From positions 19,943 to 83,942 of the forward strand of contig CAJTCU010000014.1 of assembly GCA_910574935.1 (NCBI GenBank): 64,000 nt of DNA. Direction: 5' to 3'. Shown piece by piece: positions 39,272-47,938 of the stretch (the first letter of the stretch is position 1; each line of letters opens with the position of its first letter). A model generated the notes under the pieces. The model searched no databases. It was given only the letters and a program-made list of their open reading frames with translations, and was not told where the DNA came from. The stretch comes from Oscillospiraceae bacterium (GTDB lineage: Bacteria > Bacillota > Clostridia > Oscillospirales > Acutalibacteraceae). A program made the position numbers and the translations under genes.

Positions 39272-40783
39272 ATGCCAAGCCTTGCGCGCGCCCCCAGGCG
39301 GGAGGAGCTGGAGCGGCTTATCCGGCTGTTTTTGCAGGCGGAGACAGATATCGTCAACGAGATTGGGCGGCTGCGGTCTCTTGGGCTGGCGGACTACCAT
39401 GCGGCTGCTGCCCTGGACCGGGTACAGCGCATCCTCCGGCAGCTGGAGAGCGATTGCTGGCAGTACGTGCCCAAAATGGTAGAGCGGGAGTTTTACCTAC
39501 ATAAGCCGGAGGCCAGAAAAAAACCAGAGCCGGCGGAAAAGCACCGGGCCGCTTACCAGAACGCTGCCGCGCTGACCGCAGAGCAGGCGGACATCGCCCA
39601 GCGGCTGGTGGTGAACCTGATGGGGGAGCTCACAGAGGCTACGAGAACGGTGGGCTCTATTTTAGAGGCGCAGTTTTTGGGGCGGCTGGAAGGGGATCTG
39701 TTCCGGCGGATTGGCTTGGCCCAGGCGGCGGCGATGGAGGCGGCGGGGCGAGGGCCCTACCGGCAGCTGAACCGTTTTGTCGGGGAACTGGCCCAAAATG
39801 GTGTTACGGCCTTTGTGGACAAGGCGGGGCGGCGCTGGAGCCTGCACAGCTACGGGGCTATGGCCCTGCGCACCACCAGCCGCCAGGCGGAGGTACTCTC
39901 CCTCTTGACTGAGGACCCGGAGCAAGACCTGTATCAAATCAGCAGTCACGGGACCGTCTGCGCCCTGTGCGCCCCCTACGAGGGCCGGGTGTACAGCCGC
40001 AGCGGCAAAGACCCGGACTTTCCGCCACTGGCGGACGCCTTTGGGCGTATCGACCCCAAGGGCGGGGACGGCCTGAGCAACACTTACCTAAACATTCACC
40101 CCTGCTGCCTGCACGTGCTGCTGCCCTGGACCCCCTACGGACTGAGCCCGGAGGAGCTGCAAAAGATCAAGGACTTTTCCAGCCCGGAAAAGAACCCGTA
40201 TACCGTCGACCCCCGTACCCAGGCCCAGCGGGAGGCCTACCGCAAAAAGGAGGCGGGGCGGCGCAGGTGGCTGGCGGACTACCGGCAGTGGGAGCGCTAC
40301 CGGGCGCTGCTGGGAGAGGGGTGCCCCAAGACCTTTCAGACCTTCCAGAAGCATAAGCTGGCGGGGGACGAGAAGTATAAGCTGTGGCGGCTGGACTACC
40401 GGCGGAGGAATGAGCTTTTGCTCCACCCAGAGCGGGCTCTTCCCGGGGCAGCCCAGGCCCAGGTGGCTGAGGCGAAGTTTACCAGGTACTTTTTTAACCC
40501 GGAGAGCAAAGATGGATTTCCTAAGGGGGTGGCGTTTAACTCTCGTTTGGGGTATAATATAGACAACTGGGAGAAAATGCAGACGGAAATCCTTAATGCG
40601 GCCAGAAAATATCCAGCAACCTTTAAGTCAGAAATCCCCTACGGGAAAAAATATGAGCAAATGGTTGTGCTGCAAGGGGTGAAGCAGAAACCCGCAAACG
40701 TGCTGCTTGCCTGGTTAGTTCACCCCGATGGGACCGCGCATTTTGTTACAGCACATATGGAGGAGTTGAAACGAGATGTATGA
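39272..40783 (+). CDS. MuF-type minor capsid protein with DUF6883-like C-terminal domain
   Basis: The 503-residue protein has a minor-capsid/MuF-type N-terminus (RLVVNLMGELTEATRTVGSI, TAFVDKAGRRWSLHSYGAMA, SSHGTVCALCAPYEGRVYSR, then LNIHPCCLHVLLPWTP) to about residue 330. A charged linker follows (QAQREAYRKKEAGRRRWLAD). The last ~100 residues (FTRYFFNPESKDGFPKGVAF, NSRLGYNIDNWEKMQTEILN, VLLAWLVHPDGTAHFVTAHM) resemble DUF6883, a domain found at the ends of polymorphic toxins. GC content drops sharply in this last part. MuF proteins of temperate phages are known carriers of toxin domains, so an effector delivered with phage DNA is inferred. The stop overlaps the next gene. Confidence 0.75.
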   Translation: MPSLARAPRREELERLIRLFLQAETDIVNEIGRLRSLGLADYHAAAALDRVQRILRQLESDCWQYVPKMVEREFYLHKPEARKKPEPAEKHRAAYQNAAALTAEQADIAQRLVVNLMGELTEATRTVGSILEAQFLGRLEGDLFRRIGLAQAAAMEAAGRGPYRQLNRFVGELAQNGVTAFVDKAGRRWSLHSYGAMALRTTSRQAEVLSLLTEDPEQDLYQISSHGTVCALCAPYEGRVYSRSGKDPDFPPLADAFGRIDPKGGDGLSNTYLNIHPCCLHVLLPWTPYGLSPEELQKIKDFSSPEKNPYTVDPRTQAQREAYRKKEAGRRRWLADYRQWERYRALLGEGCPKTFQTFQKHKLAGDEKYKLWRLDYRRRNELLLHPERALPGAAQAQVAEAKFTRYFFNPESKDGFPKGVAFNSRLGYNIDNWEKMQTEILNAARKYPATFKSEIPYGKKYEQMVVLQGVKQKPANVLLAWLVHPDGTAHFVTAHMEELKRDV

Positions 40784-41000
40784 AGAGTTTGAATGCGTCC
40801 TTTTGAAGGACGGTCGCTATGCCACGTTGGACAACATAGACGGCCCGGGGTGGTATAGCGCTACTGTAGGAGACGGGCCCAGAGATTGGAAAGTAATTAC
40901 GGTACGGGATAAAGACATTGAGCGCCGGCTTTCAGAAGAGGAAAGAAAAAAGTGGTTTCAAAAGGGCTATAAGCAATTAAGAGAGTGCGGAATTATGTAG
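40776..41000 (+). CDS. Small protein paired with the MuF C-terminal domain, candidate immunity protein
   Basis: A 74-residue protein whose ATG lies inside the last codons of the MuF gene (8-base overlap). Its opening (YEEFECVLLKDGRYATLDNI) is like the small DUF4926-type partners found beside DUF6883 domains; the end is charged and helical (IERRLSEEERKKWFQKGYKQ). It has the same low GC content as the MuF tail domain and is followed by a terminator. Taken together this looks like an acquired toxin-immunity cassette. The immunity role is inference. Confidence 0.5.
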   Translation: MYEEFECVLLKDGRYATLDNIDGPGWYSATVGDGPRDWKVITVRDKDIERRLSEEERKKWFQKGYKQLRECGIM

Positions 41001-41015
41001 ACGAGGAGCAATTTA

Positions 41016-41050
41016 AAAAGCAGCTGCCAGCGGGCGGCTGCTTTTCTTTT
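41016..41050 (+). terminator. Strong terminator after the MuF/partner pair
   Basis: AAAAGCAGC (41016-41024) pairs with GCTGCTTTT (41037-41045) with inner TGCC/GGCG pairing, followed by CTTTT. It interrupts the otherwise continuous structural operon, and T runs lie on both strands. Confidence 0.7.
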
Positions 41051-41070
41051 GCCCAAAGGAGGGGGTCTGT

Positions 41071-42222
41071 TTGCTTGCGTATTACGGGCACAGGATCAGC
41101 CCGAACCAGATAGAGACCAGCGAGGGGTATCTGGTCTGCCGCAACGTGCCCATCGCCCGCACCGGGGAGCAGCTTTACCTGGCAGGGGAGCTGGGGCTTG
41201 CGGGGGACCCGGACCGGCTGGTGCGGGTGTACAGGCCGCCGGAGGAGGTGTTCGCCCCCCAGGCCGTGGCCTCCTTCGAGGGCAAGCCGGTAACGGACGG
41301 GCATCCGCCAGAGGAGGTGGGGCCGGAGAACTATGGGGCCTACGCCCGGGGGCACCTGCAAAACGTCCGCCGGGAGGGGGCGCTGCTGGTGGCGGACCTG
41401 TACATCACCGACCCCGCGCTGGCCAGCGACATCCGCCACAAGGTGAAGCGGGAGATTTCCTGCGGCTACACCTGTACCTACCAGGCGGAAGGGGAGGGCT
41501 TTTGGCAGAGGGACATCCGAGGCAATCACGCGGCGGTGGTGCCAAAGGGCCGCGCCGGACGCGAGGTAGCGATAAAAGACGCCGCCCAGGAGGCGGAGAA
41601 AGGAACGCTTATGAGCAAATTTGTGAAGAACATCCTGACGGTATTCGGCAGGGCGGCCAAGGACGCGGCCCCGGAGGAGCTGGGAGAGCTGGTAGACACC
41701 GCCGCCACCGCCCTAGAGGCGGAGCCCCCGACCCCATCCCCCGGGGAGAGGGAGGAGGCTAAGACCCTGGACGCCCTGGGGGAAAAGCTGGACCAGCTGC
41801 TGGAGCTGCTAAAGGCCAAGGACCAGCAGCCGGAGCTCCCTGCCGAAGAGGAGCCCCAGGGGCTGGCGGCCCTGGACCAGCTGGCGGGAGAGCTAGAAGA
41901 GAAGGACGGGGAAGAGCCCCAGGAGGAAGCGGAGGACCAGCCCCCCTGCAGCCCGGAGACCCGGGACGCGGCCCTGCGCATCATCAAGCGGCTGCGCCCG
42001 GCTGTGGCGGCCCTCTCGGACCAGGAGGAGCGGGAGAGGGTGGCAAACGCCCTTATCGGGGCCGTAGGGGAGCCGGACGCCATGACCGGCGTCCTCCACG
42101 CCGCCAGAGACAGCGCCCGGGCCCGGGCCGGGGAGAAACCCAGCTTTGAGGAGACCTGCGCCCGGCAGGAGGCGGCCTACGCCGCCCGCAACCCTCACAT
42201 CAGCCAGAAGGAGGACAAGTAA
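41071..42222 (+). CDS. DUF2213 protein: prohead protease-like domain fused to scaffold
   Basis: The 383-residue protein from TTG 41071 (AAAGGAGGG upstream) has a DUF2213 N-terminal half (YLVCRNVPIARTGEQLYLAG, SFEGKPVTDGHPPEEVGPEN, ADLYITDPALASDIRHKVKR, REISCGYTCTYQAEGEGFWQ), a protease-like fold, and a C-terminal half rich in Glu and coiled coil (DALGEKLDQLLELLKAKDQQ), the layout of a scaffold. An internal ATG at 41611 with AAAGGA 7 bases upstream could start a separate 203-residue scaffold (MSKFVKNILTVFGRAAKDAA), as in lambda C/Nu3. Confidence 0.78.
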   Translation: MLAYYGHRISPNQIETSEGYLVCRNVPIARTGEQLYLAGELGLAGDPDRLVRVYRPPEEVFAPQAVASFEGKPVTDGHPPEEVGPENYGAYARGHLQNVRREGALLVADLYITDPALASDIRHKVKREISCGYTCTYQAEGEGFWQRDIRGNHAAVVPKGRAGREVAIKDAAQEAEKGTLMSKFVKNILTVFGRAAKDAAPEELGELVDTAATALEAEPPTPSPGEREEAKTLDALGEKLDQLLELLKAKDQQPELPAEEEPQGLAALDQLAGELEEKDGEEPQEEAEDQPPCSPETRDAALRIIKRLRPAVAALSDQEERERVANALIGAVGEPDAMTGVLHAARDSARARAGEKPSFEETCARQEAAYAARNPHISQKEDK

Positions 42223-42223
42223 T

Positions 42224-42739
42224 ATGGGACTTCATCCACAGAACATCGGCAAAACCATGACCCACGGCTTCGCCGGGTGCTACGCCCGCCAGCCGGACAT
42301 GATCGTCAACACCCGCCCCGCCGGGGGCGGCGCGGCCTTTCCGTTCGGCACGGCCCTGGGGTATGACGCCCAGGGGGCGGTGGTCCCTATGGGGGCTGGC
42401 TCTACGGCGGAGCAGTTTGTGGGCGTGGCGGGGTTTGAGATCAAAAGCAGCTTGAGCTACCTAGACCAGTCCCGGGGCGAGTACAGCCCGGGGGACGCGG
42501 TGAGCGTGTTCCAGCGGGGGGGCATTAACGTGGTCTGCCAAAAAGGGACCCCCGCCCTGGGCAAGCCCGTATATCTGCGGGTAGCCCAGAACGCCGCCGC
42601 GCCCAGCGCCGCCCTTGGGGGCTTTGAGGCCGAGGCGGACGGCGAAAACACCGTACAGCTTGCCAACTGCCAGTGGGCGGGCCCGGCGGACCCCAACGGG
42701 GTGGCGGAGCTGCGCATTCTGTCCATGATTAACGCGTAA
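42224..42739 (+). CDS. Capsid cement/decoration-type structural protein
   Basis: The 171-residue protein (FAGCYARQPDMIVNTRPAGG, FPFGTALGYDAQGAVVPMGA, YSPGDAVSVFQRGGINVVCQ) is beta-rich and matches the phage structural cement protein pattern found between DUF2213 and the DUF2184 capsid gene. It likely stabilises the shell. ATG 42224 lies 8 bases after AGGAGG. Confidence 0.75.
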   Translation: MGLHPQNIGKTMTHGFAGCYARQPDMIVNTRPAGGGAAFPFGTALGYDAQGAVVPMGAGSTAEQFVGVAGFEIKSSLSYLDQSRGEYSPGDAVSVFQRGGINVVCQKGTPALGKPVYLRVAQNAAAPSAALGGFEAEADGENTVQLANCQWAGPADPNGVAELRILSMINA

Positions 42740-42751
42740 GGAGGGAGAACT

Positions 42752-43792
42752 ATGCCAATCAAAAATATGGGCACTACCAACGCCGGGGTCTTTTCCCCGG
42801 CTTTTTCCAGCACGCCGGGGGCGGCGGGGGTTCCCACCCTGGACCAGGCCGCTGTGGCCTCTGGCCAGGCTTTTCTTGTCTCCGAGCTGGAGAAGCGGGA
42901 CAACCTGCTGCGCCAGCCCCTGACCAGCTTTACCTACCCCCGGGACATCGTGATTCAGACCGGCGGGGGCTGGGTAGACTACGTCTCCGCCATGAGCGTG
43001 GCCTACGGCATCACCGGCGGGTCGGGGGGCGGCCTGGTGGGCAGCGCCGGGGCCAACGGCCTGCCCATCGTACAGGCCAGCTTGGACAAGGGCCTGTACA
43101 AGGCCCACGTGTTCGCGGCGGCCCTGCGGGTGATGTTCCTGGATATGCAGCGCTCGGCCCAGCTGGGGCGCTCTTTGGACCAGCTGCTGCAAAACGGCAT
43201 CCGCCTGGCCTATGACAAGCACGTAGACCAGCACGTCTACCTGGGCCTGGAGGAGTACGGTACCACAGGCATCCTCAACTGCCCCGACGCCACCGAGACC
43301 ACCGTGCCCGCCAGCGGGGCCTCCGGCTCCACCAAGTGGAAGGACAAGACCCCCCGGCAGATTTTGGAGGACGTAAACCAGGCGATCCTGGCGGTGTGGG
43401 AGGCTGGCGAACACGACGAGAGCGCCATGCCCAACCACATTCTGTTGCCCTATGAGCAGTACACCTACCTCTTGAACACGATGGTCACGGACCTGGCCAC
43501 AGAGACCATCCTGGACTACCTGCAAAAGAACAACGTAGCCGCCAAGAACGGCAAGAACCTGTTCATTGGGGCCACCCGCTGGTGCAAGGGGGCCGGTACC
43601 GGCGGCAGCGACCGCATGGCGGTGTACATCAACGACGCCAGGTTCCTAAAAATGGACGAGCTGGTGCCCATGAGCCGGATCATGAGCGGCCCTAACGCCG
43701 CCAACGCCTGCTATGACACCGCCTACATGGCCAACATCACCGAGCCCCAGGTGTTCTACCCCCAGTGTATGGCCTACTTTGACGGGATATAG
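42752..43792 (+). CDS. Major capsid protein (DUF2184 family)
   Basis: The 346-residue protein has the DUF2184 pattern: QAFLVSELEKRDNLLRQPLT, YPRDIVIQTGGGWVDYVSAM, HVFAAALRVMFLDMQRSAQL and ends VFYPQCMAYFDGI. DUF2184 proteins are HK97-fold major capsid proteins used by phages with a DUF1073 portal. AAGGAGGGA precedes the ATG. Genes on either side are cement and head-tail proteins, supporting the call. Confidence 0.85.
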   Translation: MPIKNMGTTNAGVFSPAFSSTPGAAGVPTLDQAAVASGQAFLVSELEKRDNLLRQPLTSFTYPRDIVIQTGGGWVDYVSAMSVAYGITGGSGGGLVGSAGANGLPIVQASLDKGLYKAHVFAAALRVMFLDMQRSAQLGRSLDQLLQNGIRLAYDKHVDQHVYLGLEEYGTTGILNCPDATETTVPASGASGSTKWKDKTPRQILEDVNQAILAVWEAGEHDESAMPNHILLPYEQYTYLLNTMVTDLATETILDYLQKNNVAAKNGKNLFIGATRWCKGAGTGGSDRMAVYINDARFLKMDELVPMSRIMSGPNAANACYDTAYMANITEPQVFYPQCMAYFDGI

Positions 43793-43803
43793 GAGGGAAT
43801 GCA

Positions 43804-44115
43804 ATGTTTATCACAGCTAACAGAAATATCGTCCTGCCCAGTGCGGACGGGACCCGGCGCTTTAAGGTAGAGCGGGTCTTTGTGGGCAATATCCCGGACT
43901 GGGCCGCGAAGACGGCCTACTTCGCGGCTCTGGTGAAGGACGGCAAGATCATCGCGCCCAAGTCCAAAAAAGACAAGGACCTGGAGGGCGCGAAAAAGCC
44001 AAAATCCCCCGCGAAACCGGGAGACCTCAAAGAAACTGAGGCAAAAGAAGGGCCAAAGGAAGAGGCCGGGGTCCCGCCCCCGGAGGAAGAGCCTCCCGCC
44101 CCGGAGGAGCCCTAG
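43804..44115 (+). CDS. Hypothetical head protein with Pro/Glu/Lys tail
   Basis: A 103-residue protein: a short beta-rich start (FITANRNIVLPSADGTRRFK, VERVFVGNIPDWAAKTAYFA) and a long low-complexity tail of Lys, Pro and Glu. Proteins of this kind follow the capsid gene in DUF2184 phages and may be minor capsid or linker proteins. No named domain. Confidence 0.6.
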   Translation: MFITANRNIVLPSADGTRRFKVERVFVGNIPDWAAKTAYFAALVKDGKIIAPKSKKDKDLEGAKKPKSPAKPGDLKETEAKEGPKEEAGVPPPEEEPPAPEEP

Positions 44116-44117
44116 CC

Positions 44118-44603
44118 ATGCCGGGGAGGGGACAGCAGTTCGCCGGGGTGCGGGAGACTGCCGCCAACCTGGGCAGAGAGCCGGGGGAGTACACGCCGGA
44201 GATGTTCCTGGAGGATTTCCCCCAGTTTTACGGGGCGGGGCAGGGGTCTTGGGTGCCCTACCACATTCTGGAGGACTTTGCCCGGCAGGCGGGGGCGGTG
44301 ATTCAGCGGGATAAGTGGCTCACCGGCTGGCGGTACGCGGCGGGGCTGTACGTGGCCCACAACGCCACCCTGTACCTGCGGGCCTACGCCCCCTCCACCG
44401 AGAGCCAGGCCCAGGCGGCGTCCACGGGGGCGCTGGTGGGGGTGGTGAAGTCCGCCTCCCTGGGGGATGGGGCTGTCACCTACGACACCGGGGCGCTGAC
44501 CCAGGCCACGGAGGGCTGGGGAGACCTAAACGCCACCCAGTACGGCCAGCTGCTGGCCACCCGGGCCCGGCTGGCGGGGATGGGAGGAGCGTATGTACTA
44601 TGA
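44118..44603 (+). CDS. DUF4054 head-tail connector
   Basis: The 161-residue protein (EYTPEMFLEDFPQFYGAGQG, WVPYHILEDFARQAGAVIQR, WRYAAGLYVAHNATLYLRAY) has the DUF4054 helical pattern typical of neck connector proteins. The end, GWGDLNATQYGQLLATRARL, is typical for the family. It joins portal and tail. The next gene overlaps its stop by 4 bases. Confidence 0.8.
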   Translation: MPGRGQQFAGVRETAANLGREPGEYTPEMFLEDFPQFYGAGQGSWVPYHILEDFARQAGAVIQRDKWLTGWRYAAGLYVAHNATLYLRAYAPSTESQAQAASTGALVGVVKSASLGDGAVTYDTGALTQATEGWGDLNATQYGQLLATRARLAGMGGAYVL

Positions 44604-44983
44604 ACTTTGAGGATTGGTACACAGACCGCATGGACGTCTACCGTGCGGTGGACGTAAGAGAGGGCTCCCTGACCCGAAAAGAGCGGCGGCGGGTGCTGGT
44701 GGGCGTGCCCTGCCGGGTCTACCGGCCTGGGGCCCCGGCTCCCGGCATGAGCCAGACGGCGGCAAGCCTTGTGGGAGAGAGCAAGCTGGCCTGCGCCCTT
44801 GGGGTAGACCTGCGGGCGGGGGACGAGCTGCTCATCACCCGGGGCGGGGGGCTTGGCCAAAAGGGCCCGGCCCTGCGGTTCTTCGCCGGGCGGCCGGAGA
44901 AGTACTACGAGCCCTTCGGCGCGGTGACGCCGGGGCTTGCCCACCAGGAGGCAGCCTTGCGGGAGGAGGAGAGAATCAAATGA
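44600..44983 (+). CDS. Head-tail joining protein
   Basis: The 127-residue protein from ATG 44600 (NFEDWYTDRMDVYRAVDVRE, RVLVGVPCRVYRPGAPAPGM, SKLACALGVDLRAGDELLIT) fits the small beta-barrel head-closure proteins of this gene position (between connector and gp10-like). It ends with an acidic helix. Coupled at both ends through ATGA overlaps. Confidence 0.65.
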   Translation: MNFEDWYTDRMDVYRAVDVREGSLTRKERRRVLVGVPCRVYRPGAPAPGMSQTAASLVGESKLACALGVDLRAGDELLITRGGGLGQKGPALRFFAGRPEKYYEPFGAVTPGLAHQEAALREEERIK

Positions 44984-45468
44984 CCCTGGAGGAGCGGGCA
45001 AAAGAGCTAAAGGCCAAGCAGAAAGCCATCGACAAGGCCCTTCGCCAGGCGGCCCGGGAGGCCACCATCCGGGCCATCGACGCGGCGGCGGAGCGCACGC
45101 CCCCCAGCGGGGGCCTGGCCGGCACCCACACCCGCACGGGAGAGCTACAGCAGCACTGGGCAAAGGACAGCCGCAAAAGGCCCAAAAAGCAGGGGGAAGA
45201 GTACATCACTCTTTTGGCCAACAGCAAAGAGTATGCCTCCTATGTGAACAACGGCCACGATATGGACCGGCACTTTGTGCCCGGGCTCTATGTGAACCCC
45301 TCCTCCGGCCTGCTGGAATACGACCCGGAGAGGAGAAAAGAGGTGGGCCTTATGGTGGGCACAAGGACCCAGTATGTGTCCGGCCTGTACATGACGGACG
45401 CGGCCAAGGACGCCTACGAGGAGGCCCTAAGCGGCCTGCCCCAGCGCCTAAAGGAGCTGATAGAATGA
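44980..45468 (+). CDS. HK97 gp10-like tail component
   Basis: The 162-residue protein has the gp10-like pattern: AIDKALRQAAREATIRAIDA, ERTPPSGGLAGTHTRTGELQ, HWAKDSRKRPKKQGEEYITL, then EYASYVNNGHDMDRHFVPGL. The conserved E-Y-A-x-Y-V-N-x-G-H motif is clear. Such proteins act at the tail end joined to the head. ATGA overlaps on both sides. Confidence 0.82.
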   Translation: MTLEERAKELKAKQKAIDKALRQAAREATIRAIDAAAERTPPSGGLAGTHTRTGELQQHWAKDSRKRPKKQGEEYITLLANSKEYASYVNNGHDMDRHFVPGLYVNPSSGLLEYDPERRKEVGLMVGTRTQYVSGLYMTDAAKDAYEEALSGLPQRLKELIE

Positions 45469-45938
45469 CCTTTACCCTAACAGAGCTGGCCAAGTCCCTG
45501 GCGGACTACCTGGCCCCCTACTTTCCCCAGACGGCCTTTTATGAGGACCCGTCCCAGCAGGGCGGCGCTTTTCCCTGCGCGTTTTTGCAGCAGCGCTCCG
45601 GGGGCGTCCAGGGGCGGCTCAACGGCTGCCGCCAGCGGCGGGTCAGGCTGGACCTGGTGTACCTGGAGGACTACAACCTGCCGGACCTGCACCGGCGGTA
45701 TCTCTCCGCCGCCGAAAGGCTGGACGGGCTGATGGACAAAATCCCCTACATTAGCGGCGGAGAGACCGCCCTGCTGCACACCTATGAGCGGGAGTGGAGC
45801 GTTGACGCGGACGCCCTGCACTACAAGTTCGAGCTGCGCCCCCGGGACGTGGCGGCTGGCGGGGGAACGCCCATGATGAAAATGAACATGGAGGAGCGGA
45901 TAAAGGATGGAGAAGGAAAAGGCGAAAAGCCGGACTGA
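45465..45938 (+). CDS. Tail terminator/completion protein
   Basis: A 157-residue protein (LTELAKSLADYLAPYFPQTA, FYEDPSQQGGAFPCAFLQQR, RVRLDLVYLEDYNLPDLHRR) with the layout of phage tail terminator proteins found just before the sheath gene in PBSX-like phages. The C-terminus (YKFELRPRDVAAGGGTPMMK) overlaps the next small gene by 32 bases. Confidence 0.65.
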   Translation: MTFTLTELAKSLADYLAPYFPQTAFYEDPSQQGGAFPCAFLQQRSGGVQGRLNGCRQRRVRLDLVYLEDYNLPDLHRRYLSAAERLDGLMDKIPYISGGETALLHTYEREWSVDADALHYKFELRPRDVAAGGGTPMMKMNMEERIKDGEGKGEKPD

Positions 45939-46098
45939 GCCCAAGCGGTACACCCGGGAGGCCCTGCTGGAGAGCAAGGCCTTCTCCCAGTACCAGAGGG
46001 ACTTTTTAGCGGCGCTGCTCACAGAGGAGAGCTACACCCTGGAGGAAGCGCGAGGCATTGTGGACGGGTTCTTCGGGCCCGAGAAGAAAGGAGCGTGA
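45907..46098 (+). CDS. Small hypothetical tail-region protein
   Basis: A 63-residue helical protein (TREALLESKAFSQYQRDFLA, ALLTEESYTLEEARGIVDGF) overlapping the tail terminator gene in another frame, with GGAG at the ATG. Homologous small proteins with the S-K-A-F-x-x-Y-x-x-D-F pattern occur before sheath genes in PBSX-like phages and prophages. Function unknown. Confidence 0.6.
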   Translation: MEKEKAKSRTEPKRYTREALLESKAFSQYQRDFLAALLTEESYTLEEARGIVDGFFGPEKKGA

Positions 46099-46102
46099 CA
46101 GT

Positions 46103-47434
46103 ATGGCAGGAGGCACTTGGGAGACGCAGAACAAGCCCCTTCCCGGGGTATACCTGCGCTTTCGCACAAAGGCGGGGCTGGGCCTTTCCGTGGGCCAGCG
46201 GGGCGCCGTTACCATCTGTAAGGCCATGAGCTGGGGCCCCGTAGGGGTGATGGAGGAGGTGGAGCCCTCCACCGACCCCACCCCCTTCTGCGGGTACGGG
46301 GCGGGCCGCCCGGAGGCCAGGTTTATCCGGGAGATCTTCAAGGGCAGCAGCCGCACCCCCGCCCCCAGAAAGCTGCTCTTATACCGGCCCCCCGCCGCCG
46401 GGTCCGCCCCGGCCAGCGCCAAACTGGCCGGGCTGACCGTCACCGCCCGGTATCCGGGGGAGCGGGGCAACGACATCACCATCGCCATTGCGGAGAGCCC
46501 GGACCAGGAGGGCCTCTGCACGGTGACCACCCTGGTGGACGGAGAACTACAGGACCGCCAGCAGGGCAGGACCCCGGAGGACCTAAAGGAGAACGGCTGG
46601 GTGAGGTTTACAGGAACCGGGGCCCTGGCCTCCACCACGGGGACCCAGCTCACTGGGGGGCTGAACGGGGAGATAGCGGCCTCCGCCTACGCCGGGTACT
46701 TGACCCAGGTGGAGAAGAGCGGGGCCAGCGTGATGATCTACGACGGAGAGGACCCGGTGGTGAAGTCCGCCATGCGGGCCTTTGTGGTCCGTATGGCCCA
46801 GGAGGCCGGCCGGTACTGCCAGCTGGTGGCCAGCGGCATGGAACAGCCGGACAGCCAGTTTGTCATTAACGTGGCCAGCGGGGTGGTCCTGGAGGACGGA
46901 ACCCGGCTGACTCCCGCCGAGACCTGCTGGTGGGTGGGCGGGGCCCAGGCCGGGGCCTCCTTTCACCAGGCCCTCACCTACGCCAGCTACCCCGGGGCCC
47001 TGGCGGCGGAAACCCCCGAAACGGTGAAGCTGGACCAGGGGGCCCGGGGGCGGTTCATCCTCTTCAACGAGGACGGGGCGGTAAAGGTGCTGCAGGACGT
47101 AAACAGCCTGGTGAGCTTTACCCCAAATAACGGCCGGGCCTTCTGCAAAAACCGCACCATGCGGCTGTGCGCGGCCATAGCCAGCGACGTATACGCCCAG
47201 TTTTCCCAGCACTACCTGGGAGTGGTGGACAACGACGCTCAGGGCCGCAAGCTGTTCCAGGGGGCGGTGGTCAGCTATATGCTGTCTCTGGAGCGCCAGC
47301 ACGGGGTAAAGGACTTCCAGCCCGAGGACGCGCAGGTGCTGGCGGGGGAGGAAAGCGACGCCATTGTGGTGCTGCTGGGCTTTACGCCGGTGGACTCGGT
47401 GGAGAAAATCTATGTGGCCGTGGAAGTGGCTTAA
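46103..47434 (+). CDS. Contractile tail sheath protein (XkdK-like)
   Basis: The 443-residue protein opens GGTWETQNKPLPGVYLRFRT, the typical start of PBSX XkdK-type sheaths, with domain I inserts (TVTARYPGERGNDITIAIAE) and the C-terminal sheath domain (VTPETCWWVGGAQAG region, RTMRLCAAIASDVYAQFSQH, LGFTPVDSVEKIYVAVEVA). The conserved ending V-D-S-V-E-K-I-Y is clear. It proves a contractile (myovirus) tail. AAAGGAG precedes ATG 46103. Confidence 0.92.
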   Translation: MAGGTWETQNKPLPGVYLRFRTKAGLGLSVGQRGAVTICKAMSWGPVGVMEEVEPSTDPTPFCGYGAGRPEARFIREIFKGSSRTPAPRKLLLYRPPAAGSAPASAKLAGLTVTARYPGERGNDITIAIAESPDQEGLCTVTTLVDGELQDRQQGRTPEDLKENGWVRFTGTGALASTTGTQLTGGLNGEIAASAYAGYLTQVEKSGASVMIYDGEDPVVKSAMRAFVVRMAQEAGRYCQLVASGMEQPDSQFVINVASGVVLEDGTRLTPAETCWWVGGAQAGASFHQALTYASYPGALAAETPETVKLDQGARGRFILFNEDGAVKVLQDVNSLVSFTPNNGRAFCKNRTMRLCAAIASDVYAQFSQHYLGVVDNDAQGRKLFQGAVVSYMLSLERQHGVKDFQPEDAQVLAGEESDAIVVLLGFTPVDSVEKIYVAVEVA

Positions 47435-47446
47435 GGAGGGAAGGAC

Positions 47447-47920
47447 ATGGCATATTTGCTGGCGAAGGACACGGTAAACGGCGCGGAGGGCTCCGTTGTC
47501 ATCACCGTGGACGGAAAAAACCAGGTGATCGCCGGGATGAAGAAGATACAGACCACCGCCGGGCTGCAGAGCCAGGACATGCGCTGCGTGGGCACCCGCA
47601 AGATACAGCAGAAGCCCAGCGGCGTAAAGCAGACCGGCAAGGGGACCCTGTACTATGGGTCCAACGTGTTTACGGATATGGTGCTGGAGTACATCAACAC
47701 CGGCAAGGTGAGGTACTTCGACATCCAGATCACCAACAACGACCCCACCACCTCCATCGGCCAGCAGGTGGTGGCCTACTACGGCTGCGCCCTGACCGGG
47801 GATATCCCCATCTCCATCCTGGACGACGAGGAGGCCATGCTGAACTATGAGTTCGAGTTCAGCTACACGGACGTGAAGAGGCTGGAGGCTTTTCGGGAAC
47901 CGGACCAGCTGGGAAATTAA
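47447..47920 (+). CDS. Tail tube protein (XkdM-like)
   Basis: The 157-residue protein (EGSVVITVDGKNQVIAGMKK, QDMRCVGTRKIQQKPSGVKQ, GTLYYGSNVFTDMVLEYINT, NNDPTTSIGQQVVAYYGCAL) matches XkdM-type tail tubes, paired with XkdK. It builds the inner tube inside the sheath. GGAGG precedes the ATG; it follows the sheath by 12 bases. Confidence 0.9.
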   Translation: MAYLLAKDTVNGAEGSVVITVDGKNQVIAGMKKIQTTAGLQSQDMRCVGTRKIQQKPSGVKQTGKGTLYYGSNVFTDMVLEYINTGKVRYFDIQITNNDPTTSIGQQVVAYYGCALTGDIPISILDDEEAMLNYEFEFSYTDVKRLEAFREPDQLGN

Positions 47921-47938
47921 CGAGAGGGAGGAATCAGC

